DNA of 7,510 nucleotides from an uncultured Acetatifactor sp. (GTDB lineage Bacteria > Bacillota > Clostridia > Lachnospirales > Lachnospiraceae): positions 1 through 7,510 of the forward strand of contig CAJTSY010000063.1 in NCBI GenBank assembly GCA_910578995.1. The letters are read 5' to 3'. The position numbers and the translations under genes were made by a program. This document shows positions 1 to 5,443 of the stretch, piece after piece. Position 1 is the stretch's first letter. The number at the start of each line of letters is the position of its first letter. Under the pieces are notes generated by a model, which was not told where the DNA came from, ran no database searches, and saw only the letters and a program-made list of their open reading frames with translations.

Positions 1-754
1 CTGGCTCCGTTTCCGGGTCTGACCCTGTTCCCGATTCTGCCGAGCCGGTTCCCGCAGCCTGCGCCCCGCCCGGCTGTTCCAGCATGCCGATCCGCTGAAG
101 CCATGCCGCCACATCGTCCACATCGGCATTATGGACACGGTATCCCTCCAGGACCGCCGCTCCCTCTGCAGCCCCGCGGATATAGTCCATGCTGACATCT
201 ATGCCATTGTCCGTGCTGGTGCAGAAAGGCACCACCGTCTTCCCATTCAGGTCATAGCTTTCCAGAAATGTCCCCACGGCCATGGGCGCGTTGAACCACC
301 AGATGGGATACCCCACATAAATCACGTCATATTTGTCGAGGCTTTCCGGCATTGCCGCCAGTCCGGGCCTCAGGTCCAGGGCCTCTTCAATCCAGGCGGT
401 AGCCGCGGTCCCCCAAAAGGCGCTGCGGTAGTACCTCTCCGTATGAATCTGGAACATGTCCGCCCCTGTAAGCTGCTGGATCATCCCTGCGGCGGCTTCC
501 GTGTCGCTGGTTGCCCCATATCGGTTAGAGCTGGGCGATGCCGAGGTGACCGCATCCGCTCCCTCCGGTATGACCCCCTCCCTGGAGAAATAGACCACCA
601 GGGAATTTGTGCCCTCTTCTCCGTAGACTATTTCGTTGTCGGCGTTTTTGATTTTCCCTCCCAGGAACAAATACCATGCCCCCAATAGGACCAATACCAC
701 CAGGACGGCCAATACAATCCATCCGGCCGCTGTTTTCTTTCTTTTTTCTTTCAT
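1..754 (-). CDS. Membrane-anchored flavodoxin-like protein (3' end beyond window)
   Basis: The minus-strand frame runs open from an ATG at 754 to the left edge: 251 codons, no stop. Residues 1-11 are Lys-rich (MKEKRKK), residues 12-31 are a single hydrophobic helix, and the rest should lie outside the membrane, so this is a tethered extracytoplasmic protein. Residues 51-224 read as a flavodoxin fold: first strand SLVVYFS (51-57), a later strand VIYVGYPIWW (144-153), then KTVVPFCTSTDNG (172-184). The last two motifs closely match the neighbouring lipoprotein at 1082-1915, so the two are paralogues. The FMN phosphate loop is unusual: the short S-x-T-G-N-T of the neighbour is replaced by a longer stretch (57-86) ending YGATSDTE, as in long-form flavodoxin-like proteins. 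After residue 225 the chain turns Gly/Ser/Glu/Pro-rich and leaves the window. The start has GGAG seven bases upstream. FMN binding and redox role are family inference; the partner is unknown. Confidence 0.85.
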   Translation of the reverse strand, partial: MKEKRKKTAAGWIVLAVLVVLVLLGAWYLFLGGKIKNADNEIVYGEEGTNSLVVYFSREGVIPEGADAVTSASPSSNRYGATSDTEAAAGMIQQLTGADMFQIHTERYYRSAFWGTAATAWIEEALDLRPGLAAMPESLDKYDVIYVGYPIWWFNAPMAVGTFLESYDLNGKTVVPFCTSTDNGIDVSMDYIRGAAEGAAVLEGYRVHNADVDDVAAWLQRIGMLEQPGGAQAAGTGSAESGTGSDPETEP

Positions 755-761
755 CAGGAAT

Positions 762-765
762 CTCC
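762..765 (-). promoter_or_regulatory. Ribosome binding site for the anchored flavodoxin
   Basis: GGAG on the minus strand, seven bases before the ATG at 754. It supports this start, because the Lys-rich leader and membrane helix follow directly. Confidence 0.6.
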
Positions 766-775
766 ATTCTTATGC

Positions 776-797
776 GGCCTGTGAAGCCCATCAGGCC
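776..797 (-). repeat. Stem-loop overlapping the mini-ORF stop
   Basis: GGCCTG and CAGGCC form a perfect 6-bp stem around a 10-base loop, just upstream of the anchored-flavodoxin ribosome site. On the minus strand the 5' arm includes the last codon and stop of the possible mini-ORF at 791-838. No T-tract follows, so it is not a standard intrinsic terminator. It could be the downstream half of a leader switch, or chance. Confidence 0.35.
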
Positions 798-838
798 AAC
801 AGGTTCGTAATAAGCCCTGTCATCAGCGAAAATGCCAT
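791..838 (-). CDS. Possible 15-codon hydrophobic leader peptide
   Basis: An ATG at 838 opens a short frame, MAFSLMTGLITNLLA, ending in TGA at 791-793. A G-run (GGGGG) sits five bases before the ATG, a weak ribosome site, and an in-frame GTG immediately precedes it as an alternative start. An in-frame stop lies a few codons further up, so this is not the tail of a longer gene. The peptide is hydrophobic and nearly uncharged. It lies in the leader of the anchored flavodoxin, and its codons for T-N-L-L contain CGAACCTGTT, complementary to the arm and loop of the hairpin at 910-942. That arrangement suggests a leader peptide or tiny membrane peptide. At this length chance is a real alternative, and I do not recognise a family. 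Confidence 0.25.
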   Translation of the reverse strand: MAFSLMTGLITNLLA

Positions 839-909
839 CACAACCCCCGATTTTTCCTCACGCTATCACAATTCTCCCTTTTCGGATTTGTGTACCCCGG
901 CGGGAGATT

Positions 910-942
910 GGCCTGCAAAGCGAACCTGTTCGCTTGCAGGCC
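910..942. repeat. Strong stem-loop (14 bp, one bulged A)
   Basis: GGCCTGCAAAGCGAA on the plus strand pairs with TTCGCTTGCAGGCC across a 4-base loop, leaving one bulged A. It is the most stable compact hairpin in the window. No T-run follows on either strand. It sits between the two flavodoxin genes, and in minus-strand RNA its loop side carries AACAGGTTCG, which could instead pair with the mini-ORF at 791-838. A regulatory RNA element or a dispersed palindromic repeat would both fit. Confidence 0.6.
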
Positions 943-958
943 TTCATACTTCCTGCCA

Positions 959-975
959 TGCCGCCTCCGGCGGCA
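959..975. repeat. Short GC-rich stem-loop
   Basis: TGCCGCC and GGCGGCA form a perfect 7-bp stem with a TCC loop. It is one of at least four stem-loops crowded into 910-1081. No T-tract is present, so it is not called a terminator. Confidence 0.45.
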
Positions 976-990
976 CAAACAATCCATGAG

Positions 991-1011
991 AAAACGCTGC
1001 TCTTGCGTTTT
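991..1011. terminator. Possible weak bidirectional terminator stem
   Basis: AAAACGC pairs with GCGTTTT around a 7-base loop. The A-tract/T-tract arms look like a bidirectional intrinsic terminator: on the plus strand the 3' arm runs into TTTTTC, and on the minus strand the arm ends in TTTTCTC. Only three of the seven pairs are G-C, so the stem is weak. It lies about 70 bases after the lipoprotein-flavodoxin stop and could end that transcript partially. Confidence 0.3.
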
Positions 1012-1013
1012 TC

Positions 1014-1081
1014 AGTGTGAGATTTAGAATTTCTCCGCGAAACAGCCTATGCTGTGAGCGACTAGAAATTCTTCTCACACT
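1014..1081 (-). repeat. Long imperfect hairpin directly after the flavodoxin lipoprotein stop
   Basis: AGTGTGAGA (1014-1022) pairs with TCTCACACT (1073-1081), and AGAATTTCT (1026-1034) pairs with AGAAATTCT (1064-1072). That is 18 pairs broken by one 3-base bulge (TTT, 1023-1025). Inside it sits a smaller hairpin, ACAGC/GCTGT (1042-1046/1051-1055), with CGC/GCG (1036-1038/1058-1060) below it. The outer arm touches the lipoprotein stop codon at 1082-1084. There is no T-tract on the minus-strand side. It could protect the 3' end of the mRNA, belong to a REP-like repeat family, or be part of a structured RNA spanning the gap. Confidence 0.55.
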
Positions 1082-1915
1082 TTACTGCAGATTCAGGCCT
1101 GCCACCCATTCCTGCACCGTCTCCTCGGAAGCGCCGGACGAAAAACGCTCTCCCTCCAGCCAGTTCCCGGTGCCGGCCGCTTCCGCCAGCAGCTCCCCGC
1201 TCTCTTCCAGGCCGGAGCTGGAAGAAGTGCAGAACGGAATCACCGTCTTTCCTGTAAAATCATTGGCTTCCACAAAACCGTTCACCGGCCATGCCGCTAT
1301 ATGCCACCAGATGGGGTATCCGATGAACACAGTGTCATAGGAATCCCAGTCATCCACGGTAGTAGCCACCAGCTCCACGTTCCTTTCATCCTCATTATCA
1401 TGTTCCCTGCTCACACGGCTGTCTGCATTCGTCCAGTCCAGATCATCGCTGGTATAGGGCTCTACCGGTTCCAGTACGAAAATATCGGCATCTGTAGCCG
1501 CCGCGATGTAGCCCGCCACGTTTTCCGTATTTCCCGTTGCCGAATAGTAGACCACCAAAGTCTTTCCGGCTTCTCCCGTTCCCTCTTCCTGCGCTCCGTC
1601 AGATTGGGCGGTCTGCTCCTCGCTGTTTCCCTCTGCCGGACTCTCCTGTGCGTCTTCCGGCGTGCTGCTCTCCTCCGGGTTTTCCTCTGTGCCTCCCGAT
1701 GCACTGCCCTCCTCCGCGCTTTCCGGTGCCGTGCTCTCCGGTGCCAGGCTCTCTTCCGCACTTTCTGATGCCACGCTCTCCTGTCTGGTCTCCGAAGAGC
1801 TCTCTCCCGACCTTTGGCTATCGCCTCCCTGGCTGCCGCATCCCGCAAGGCTGGCTGCCATCACTATTCCCATCCATAACGCCGCCGCTTTCTTCCAACC
1901 AAATCTTTTCATCAT
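1082..1915 (-). CDS. Flavodoxin-domain lipoprotein
   Basis: This 277-residue protein starts with a Lys/Arg-containing leader, a hydrophobic stretch (about 10-22) and a lipobox LAGC (23-26), so Cys26 should be lipidated and the protein held on the outer face of the membrane. Residues 27-117 form an acidic Ser/Glu/Pro/Ala linker built of degenerate AESxxPES-like units. Residues 118-277 are a flavodoxin domain: TLVVYYSATGNT (119-130) holds the FMN phosphate loop S-A-T-G-N-T, followed by VFIGYPIWW (196-204) and KTVIPFCTSSSSG (223-235). By family it should bind FMN and carry electrons; doing so outside the cell is unusual for classic flavodoxins, and substrate and partner are unknown. Two adjacent ATGs open the frame; AGGAGG ends five bases before the first and eight before the second, so the second (1912) is equally plausible. 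Its paralogue lies downstream at 754-1, beyond a structured gap. Confidence 0.93.
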   Translation of the reverse strand: MMKRFGWKKAAALWMGIVMAASLAGCGSQGGDSQRSGESSSETRQESVASESAEESLAPESTAPESAEEGSASGGTEENPEESSTPEDAQESPAEGNSEEQTAQSDGAQEEGTGEAGKTLVVYYSATGNTENVAGYIAAATDADIFVLEPVEPYTSDDLDWTNADSRVSREHDNEDERNVELVATTVDDWDSYDTVFIGYPIWWHIAAWPVNGFVEANDFTGKTVIPFCTSSSSGLEESGELLAEAAGTGNWLEGERFSSGASEETVQEWVAGLNLQ

Positions 1916-1920
1916 AATTT

Positions 1921-1926
1921 CCTCCT
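1921..1926 (-). promoter_or_regulatory. Ribosome binding site of the flavodoxin lipoprotein
   Basis: A perfect AGGAGG lies five bases before the ATG at 1915 and eight before the ATG at 1912. The spacing slightly favours the second ATG, which would remove one Met and leave the signal peptide intact. Confidence 0.8.
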
Positions 1927-1965
1927 GTTTTTTGTTGTTTTCCCCTGGCCAGCGACAGAAACCTT

Positions 1966-2031
1966 TTATTCCGCCGCTGACTGACGGGCTTTCAAAAGCT
2001 CTCCTGCTTTCTGTAATCTATCATATACCAA
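1966..2031 (-). CDS. Possible 21-codon small ORF
   Basis: A TTG at 2031 preceded by GGGAGG (2038-2043) at six bases opens a short frame ending in TAA at 1966-1968. The translation begins VYDRLQKAGELLKAR after the start and ends SAAE, an amphipathic, charged, helix-like peptide. An in-frame TGA lies twelve codons above the TTG, so it is not the end of a visible longer gene. It sits between the transglutaminase gene and the flavodoxin lipoprotein and could be a leader peptide, a remnant C-terminus or chance. It overlaps the weak promoter candidate at 2020-2048, so both calls cannot easily be right. I do not recognise the peptide. Confidence 0.22.
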   Translation of the reverse strand: MVYDRLQKAGELLKARQSAAE

Positions 2032-2048
2032 AACACACCTCCCAAAGA
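2020..2048 (-). promoter_or_regulatory. Weak promoter candidate for the flavodoxin lipoprotein
   Basis: On the minus strand a TATGAT (2020-2025) could act as a -10 box, about 105 bases before the ATG. The best -35 at 17-base spacing is TCTTTG (2043-2048), a poor match that overlaps an inverted-repeat arm. The call rests mainly on the local AT-rich character and on the 232-base gap after the transglutaminase gene. Confidence 0.25.
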
Positions 2049-2082
2049 AGTCTCGTTTTGTTCATATATTTATACCTTTGGG
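2041..2082. repeat. Inverted repeat CCCAAAG-N28-CTTTGGG
   Basis: Two perfect 7-base arms (2041-2047 and 2076-2082) flank an AT-rich 28-base centre upstream of the flavodoxin lipoprotein. Arms that far apart fit a two-site operator or a loose stem-loop. One arm overlaps the candidate -35. No regulator gene is visible in the window. Confidence 0.3.
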
Positions 2083-2147
2083 TTATAACTACTTCCCGCT
2101 GTACGCTATCCCCAGGTTTCCTATGCCACAGCCGCGCTCTTCCGCTC

Positions 2148-4079
2148 CTAATACCCTTTCCAGTATCGGAACAGCAGCCTGCGGCATCCTTTCATCCTGC
2201 CCAGAACCGCCTCCGCCATCCTGAAATACATCCACCGGACGTACTGCGCCTCCTCTTCCCCCGGCAGGATCTCCCCATAGACATCCCTCATCACAATCTT
2301 CTGCTGCCTGCACAGCTCCTCCCTGGCCAGCTCCGGAAAGGCTTCCGCCGCCCTCTCCGGGAACTCCCTCTCCCAGCCCTGCAGGTCCGGAAAATATCCC
2401 GCAGCATGCAGCAGCCCCATCATCCCCGCATATACTTCCTTACAGTCCGCCTGCCGGAGCCTGTCCCGGTGCCGCAGCCTCCGGTCATCCAGGGCAACGG
2501 GGCCAAACAGCACAAAGCAGAACAGGCAGGAGCCCGAGACCAGCCAGAGATCCCGGTGCTCCCCCATGTCAAAAAGCACGGAATATCCCTCATCCCATGC
2601 CTCCTCCGCTTCCCTGTCCCTGCCTGCAGGGCCCTTCTCCGCCCCGCCGCCCAGGCGCTCCCGTTCTGTCAGGCTCCGGAGCAGATCGCTGTCCAGCCCC
2701 GGATAGGATATGGCCAGCTGCCCGTCCGCCGCAGGCGTCACCTCCACCGGCGTCCAGCCGTAATCCTCCAGGAAGATCTCCGTCCACGCATGGGCCGACA
2801 TGTCCGTGACCTCCGCCCTCCATGTCCCGTCCTGGAGCCTGAAATCAGAGGGCTGCACCAGATAGCCGGAAGCATAGCGGGCCGGGATGCCGTACAGCCG
2901 GTAGAGCAGCGTGGCCGCCGCCGCGAAATGCTGGCAGTATCCCTCTCCGTTGTCGAACAGGAAATATTCCACGATATCCTCGTTTACGGGCGGCCTGCCC
3001 GGCGTCAGCGTATAGGACGCCATATCCTGCAGGGCATACCCGATAAACGCCGTGACCTCCTCCAGGCCCTCCCGGGGATTCTCCTCCGCAAACGCCGCCA
3101 GCCTGGGAAGCAGCTCCTCAGGCACCCGGGTATAGGCATCCTCCACTACCTCCAGACAGGCTCCCTGCAGCGACCGGTACCATTCCCTTGCCTCTCCCAA
3201 ACGGGTCTCTCCGTCCCATACAATCCCCATATCCTTCCTCTCATAATATTCACACTCATATCCTTCTTCCCGGTCGCCCTCCCTTCCCCTCCAGTACCAT
3301 CTGCTCCTGCTGTAATAAGGAGTGTAGATGCTGCTGTAGTCTCCGTCCGGATGCGCGATACAAAGCTGCCTCTCCGCCCCTTCTCCGTCCATGTCGAAAT
3401 TCAGGACGAAGTACATGCTATAGTACATCCCCCCGATCATCCCGATCCATTCCTTCCAGTCCAGAATATCGGCAATCTCGACGAACAGCGCCTCCTCGTC
3501 GGCCGCCTCCCATCCGTTCCCCACATAGTCCCCGCCGGAGAATCCCCGCAGATAGAGGGGCTCTGCGGGCGCCTGGGCCGCTTCCAGCTCCAGCCTCACT
3601 TCCCCGGTCCGGTACAGGTTCCCCCTGTTGATCCTCCCTGCAGAGGACAGCCCGCTCCCGCTGCCAGGGCCGCGCAGCATGGCATCCACATGCCCCTCTG
3701 CCAGGTATACCGCCTCATACCAGGCTGCCGGCCGGAACAGGACTGCCGCCAGCGCCAGGAATGTAACCGCCCACAGGCCGATTCCGATGGGGACGCTCCT
3801 TTCCCTGCCATATCCCGGCCTTTTCTTCCTGCCAAGGATGCTCTCCCCTGGCTTCCAGTGCAGCCATACCCACAGGGCAGTCTGCGCCGCCGCAAGCCCT
3901 CCCAGAACCACCGCATTCAGCTTCCTTCCGTACAGGGCCCCCACAATCAGGGCACCCTCGGCCAGAAGACAGGAAAATATCTGAAGCCTTTGCAGGATTG
4001 CCAGGAGCCGGCTTTTTTTGCCTCTCCCTGTCCCTTCCTCCCTGTCATCGTCCAAAAACCGTATCTCTTTCCTGCCCAT
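2148..4079 (-). CDS. Membrane transglutaminase-like protein (TgpA type)
   Basis: From the ATG at 4079 the product has 643 residues. Three hydrophobic segments (about 28-48, 55-74, 96-115) precede a large presumably extracytoplasmic part. The transglutaminase/protease core is clear: GEGYCQHFAAAATLLY carries the catalytic Cys382, MSAHAWTEIF carries His430, and YGWTPVEVTP places Glu446 where many relatives have Asp. A fourth membrane segment (511-530) is followed by a cytoplasmic tail of about 110 residues resembling the C-terminal domain seen after this core in Firmicute relatives. Such proteins are believed to cut or cross-link proteins at the cell surface; the substrate is unknown. The N-terminal membrane part is shorter than the five to six helices of typical TgpA. 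The frame extends to a GTG at 4175, but those 32 extra residues are polar, lack a ribosome site and look non-coding. Gene order behind MoxR and DUF58 supports the call. Confidence 0.92.
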   Translation of the reverse strand: MGRKEIRFLDDDREEGTGRGKKSRLLAILQRLQIFSCLLAEGALIVGALYGRKLNAVVLGGLAAAQTALWVWLHWKPGESILGRKKRPGYGRERSVPIGIGLWAVTFLALAAVLFRPAAWYEAVYLAEGHVDAMLRGPGSGSGLSSAGRINRGNLYRTGEVRLELEAAQAPAEPLYLRGFSGGDYVGNGWEAADEEALFVEIADILDWKEWIGMIGGMYYSMYFVLNFDMDGEGAERQLCIAHPDGDYSSIYTPYYSRSRWYWRGREGDREEGYECEYYERKDMGIVWDGETRLGEAREWYRSLQGACLEVVEDAYTRVPEELLPRLAAFAEENPREGLEEVTAFIGYALQDMASYTLTPGRPPVNEDIVEYFLFDNGEGYCQHFAAAATLLYRLYGIPARYASGYLVQPSDFRLQDGTWRAEVTDMSAHAWTEIFLEDYGWTPVEVTPAADGQLAISYPGLDSDLLRSLTERERLGGGAEKGPAGRDREAEEAWDEGYSVLFDMGEHRDLWLVSGSCLFCFVLFGPVALDDRRLRHRDRLRQADCKEVYAGMMGLLHAAGYFPDLQGWEREFPERAAEAFPELAREELCRQQKIVMRDVYGEILPGEEEAQYVRWMYFRMAEAVLGRMKGCRRLLFRYWKGY

Positions 4080-4361
4080 TTCCTTCCCCCGCAGCCCTCC
4101 GATTACATGTTTATTACTCTCGGAATCTCTTGAGCCACCTTTCCCGACTCCTTTCAAATTCCGGTTTGCTGACACAAACTGCTCGAAAACGCTTCTCTTT
4201 TTGCTCGTATCGCCGCTTAAAAGAAGCGGCTCAATTCCAGTTCAACTGTTTCCGCCGTCTTTTACGGATAATCCGAATTGAAAAGCACCATTTTCTGGTA
4301 AAGGATTCCGAAAGGCTATATGTTTCTCCGTTCCCGGCTCCATACGACATCTCTGCATACA
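4080..4361. other. Intergenic region without a convincing gene
   Basis: This 282-base gap separates the DUF58 stop from the preferred transglutaminase start. It holds one perfect stem-loop (4211-4229). On the minus strand AAAGGAG stands eight bases before a GTG that opens an 11-codon frame, MAQEIPRVINM, ending in TAA; this is too little to call a gene. A separate frame is open for 39 codons (4114-4230) but has no ATG or GTG start. I see no standard promoter or T-tract terminator, so read-through from the DUF58 gene is likely. Confidence 0.5.
4211..4229. repeat. Perfect 7-bp stem-loop between DUF58 and transglutaminase genes
   Basis: GCCGCTT and AAGCGGC pair across a 5-base loop (AAAAG on the plus strand, CTTTT on the minus). 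No T-tract follows on either strand, so a standard terminator is unlikely. It may tune the level of the downstream gene or mark an mRNA processing site. Confidence 0.45.
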
Positions 4362-5408
4362 TCATCCCCTGGCAAGGATTCTCACTTTCCCCAGCTCCTC
4401 CGCCAGCCCCTCTCCCGAAAACCGGTACAGCTCCCTGTCCCCCTGGAACAGCCCAAGCCCCATGCCGAGGACGAAATCCGTATCCCTCTCCGCGGGAAAG
4501 CTCCCTCCAGACCTTTCCGTCAGGTACAGCCTGGACAGCAGTTCCCTGCACTGGGAATCCTGCGTGATTTCCATGGATGCCGTCCCCAGCGCTCCATCCC
4601 GCCAGTTCACCAGGACCTCCTCCCGCTCCCGCAGAAGCCCCAGGATCGTAGCCGACAGCAGTTCATAGAACCTGTCCCTGTCCTGCTGCCCCGCCTCCCC
4701 GTGTCCCTCCAAATCCAGACAAAGCACAGCCTGCCGCCGCTTCTCCTGTTCCTGTTCTTTTATCAGCGGCTGCCCTGCCCTTGCGCTCAGCTTCCAATGG
4801 ACATGCCTGGCGGAATCGCCTTTCCTGTATTCCCTCACCTGAAAGACCCCTCCGCCTCCGGATGGCGGGGCAGCTCCTGCCCGGTCTGCCTCCGGTTCCC
4901 TGCCATGGCCGTCCTCCGGAAACCGGATGTCCAGCGCCTGCTCCCCAGGAAAGACCATCACCCGCATTTCATGGGACGCCTTTTTCCTCACCCTCCCCAG
5001 GGAAAAATAATCGTATACCCAGAAAGCCTCCAGATGCAGCCGGACCGCCCCGCAATATTCCGGCCGGATCCGAAATACCGCCTCCCCGCCGTCTCCATAC
5101 AGCCGTTTCCGCCGCTTTCTCTCCCCATAGCCGTACCGTATCAGAAATCCCATGCCGCCCGGGGGGAGCTTCCCGCCATGCTTCAGGGCCAGCTCGCAGG
5201 AAACCGGCTCCCCCTTTACCGCCGCCACGGCCTCCCGCTCGAAAGCCGCCTGCATCCGCCTCCCGCAAACACGGTTCTGGACAGTCAGGAACAGCAAAAA
5301 AAGCGCCTGTCCCACTCCAATCGCCATCAGGGCCGGATACCGGTACATTCCGGCCATGTATACCAGAAAGAGGGAAAACGAAAGAAAAAGCATTCTTTTC
5401 ATGGACAT
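4362..5408 (-). CDS. DUF58 (vWA-like) membrane protein
   Basis: The 348-residue product opens with two hydrophobic segments (about 6-18 and 26-43), then a beta-rich region, then the hallmark DUF58 block at 191-220: VREYRKGDSARHVHW followed by KLSARAG and an IKEQE tail. A following strand, AVLCLDLEGHGE (227-238), sits where von Willebrand A-like folds carry the metal site, but it lacks the canonical DxSxS, so metal binding may be lost. DUF58 proteins are encoded next to MoxR ATPases and are thought to be their membrane partners. The gene starts 35 bases after the MoxR stop, with the transglutaminase gene next, so co-transcription is very likely. AAAGGGGG lies four bases before the ATG at 5408 and ten before an in-frame ATG at 5402; either could be used. 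A TTG at 5423 extends the frame, but its nearest SD-like GGAGGAG is 14 bases off, too far. Confidence 0.92.
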   Translation of the reverse strand: MSMKRMLFLSFSLFLVYMAGMYRYPALMAIGVGQALFLLFLTVQNRVCGRRMQAAFEREAVAAVKGEPVSCELALKHGGKLPPGGMGFLIRYGYGERKRRKRLYGDGGEAVFRIRPEYCGAVRLHLEAFWVYDYFSLGRVRKKASHEMRVMVFPGEQALDIRFPEDGHGREPEADRAGAAPPSGGGGVFQVREYRKGDSARHVHWKLSARAGQPLIKEQEQEKRRQAVLCLDLEGHGEAGQQDRDRFYELLSATILGLLREREEVLVNWRDGALGTASMEITQDSQCRELLSRLYLTERSGGSFPAERDTDFVLGMGLGLFQGDRELYRFSGEGLAEELGKVRILARG

Positions 5409-5412
5409 GGTT

Positions 5413-5420
5413 CCCCCTTT
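5413..5420 (-). promoter_or_regulatory. Ribosome binding site deciding the DUF58 start
   Basis: AAAGGGGG on the minus strand serves the ATG at 5408 (4-base gap) or at 5402 (10-base gap). A second purine block, GGAGGAG at 5438-5444, overlaps the MoxR stop codon but has no well-spaced start in the DUF58 frame. Confidence 0.5.
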
Positions 5421-5443
5421 CAAATTTTTTTACTGAACTCCTC

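Noticed and set aside
525..791. Minus-strand 88-codon frame over the anchored flavodoxin start
   Set aside because: It is a frame-shifted shadow. The true frame from 754 gives a membrane anchor and flavodoxin motifs, whereas this one is Gly/Arg-rich with no features.
910..1081. CRISPR array or transposon ends
   Set aside because: The palindromes differ from one another, with no regular repeat-spacer pattern, no flanking target duplication and no transposase gene.
1662..4133. Plus-strand open frame of more than 800 codons
   Set aside because: It is antisense to the transglutaminase and part of the flavodoxin lipoprotein. The translation is Pro/Arg/His/Leu-rich with no domain, while the opposite strand encodes clear families with catalytic motifs.
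4231..4551. Minus-strand 106-codon frame running past the DUF58 stop, and the 39-codon open stretch after its TGA
   Set aside because: Most of it overlaps DUF58 out of frame, and the tail has no well-spaced ribosome site. The following open stretch (4114-4230) has no ATG or GTG start and is basic and repetitive, probably random.
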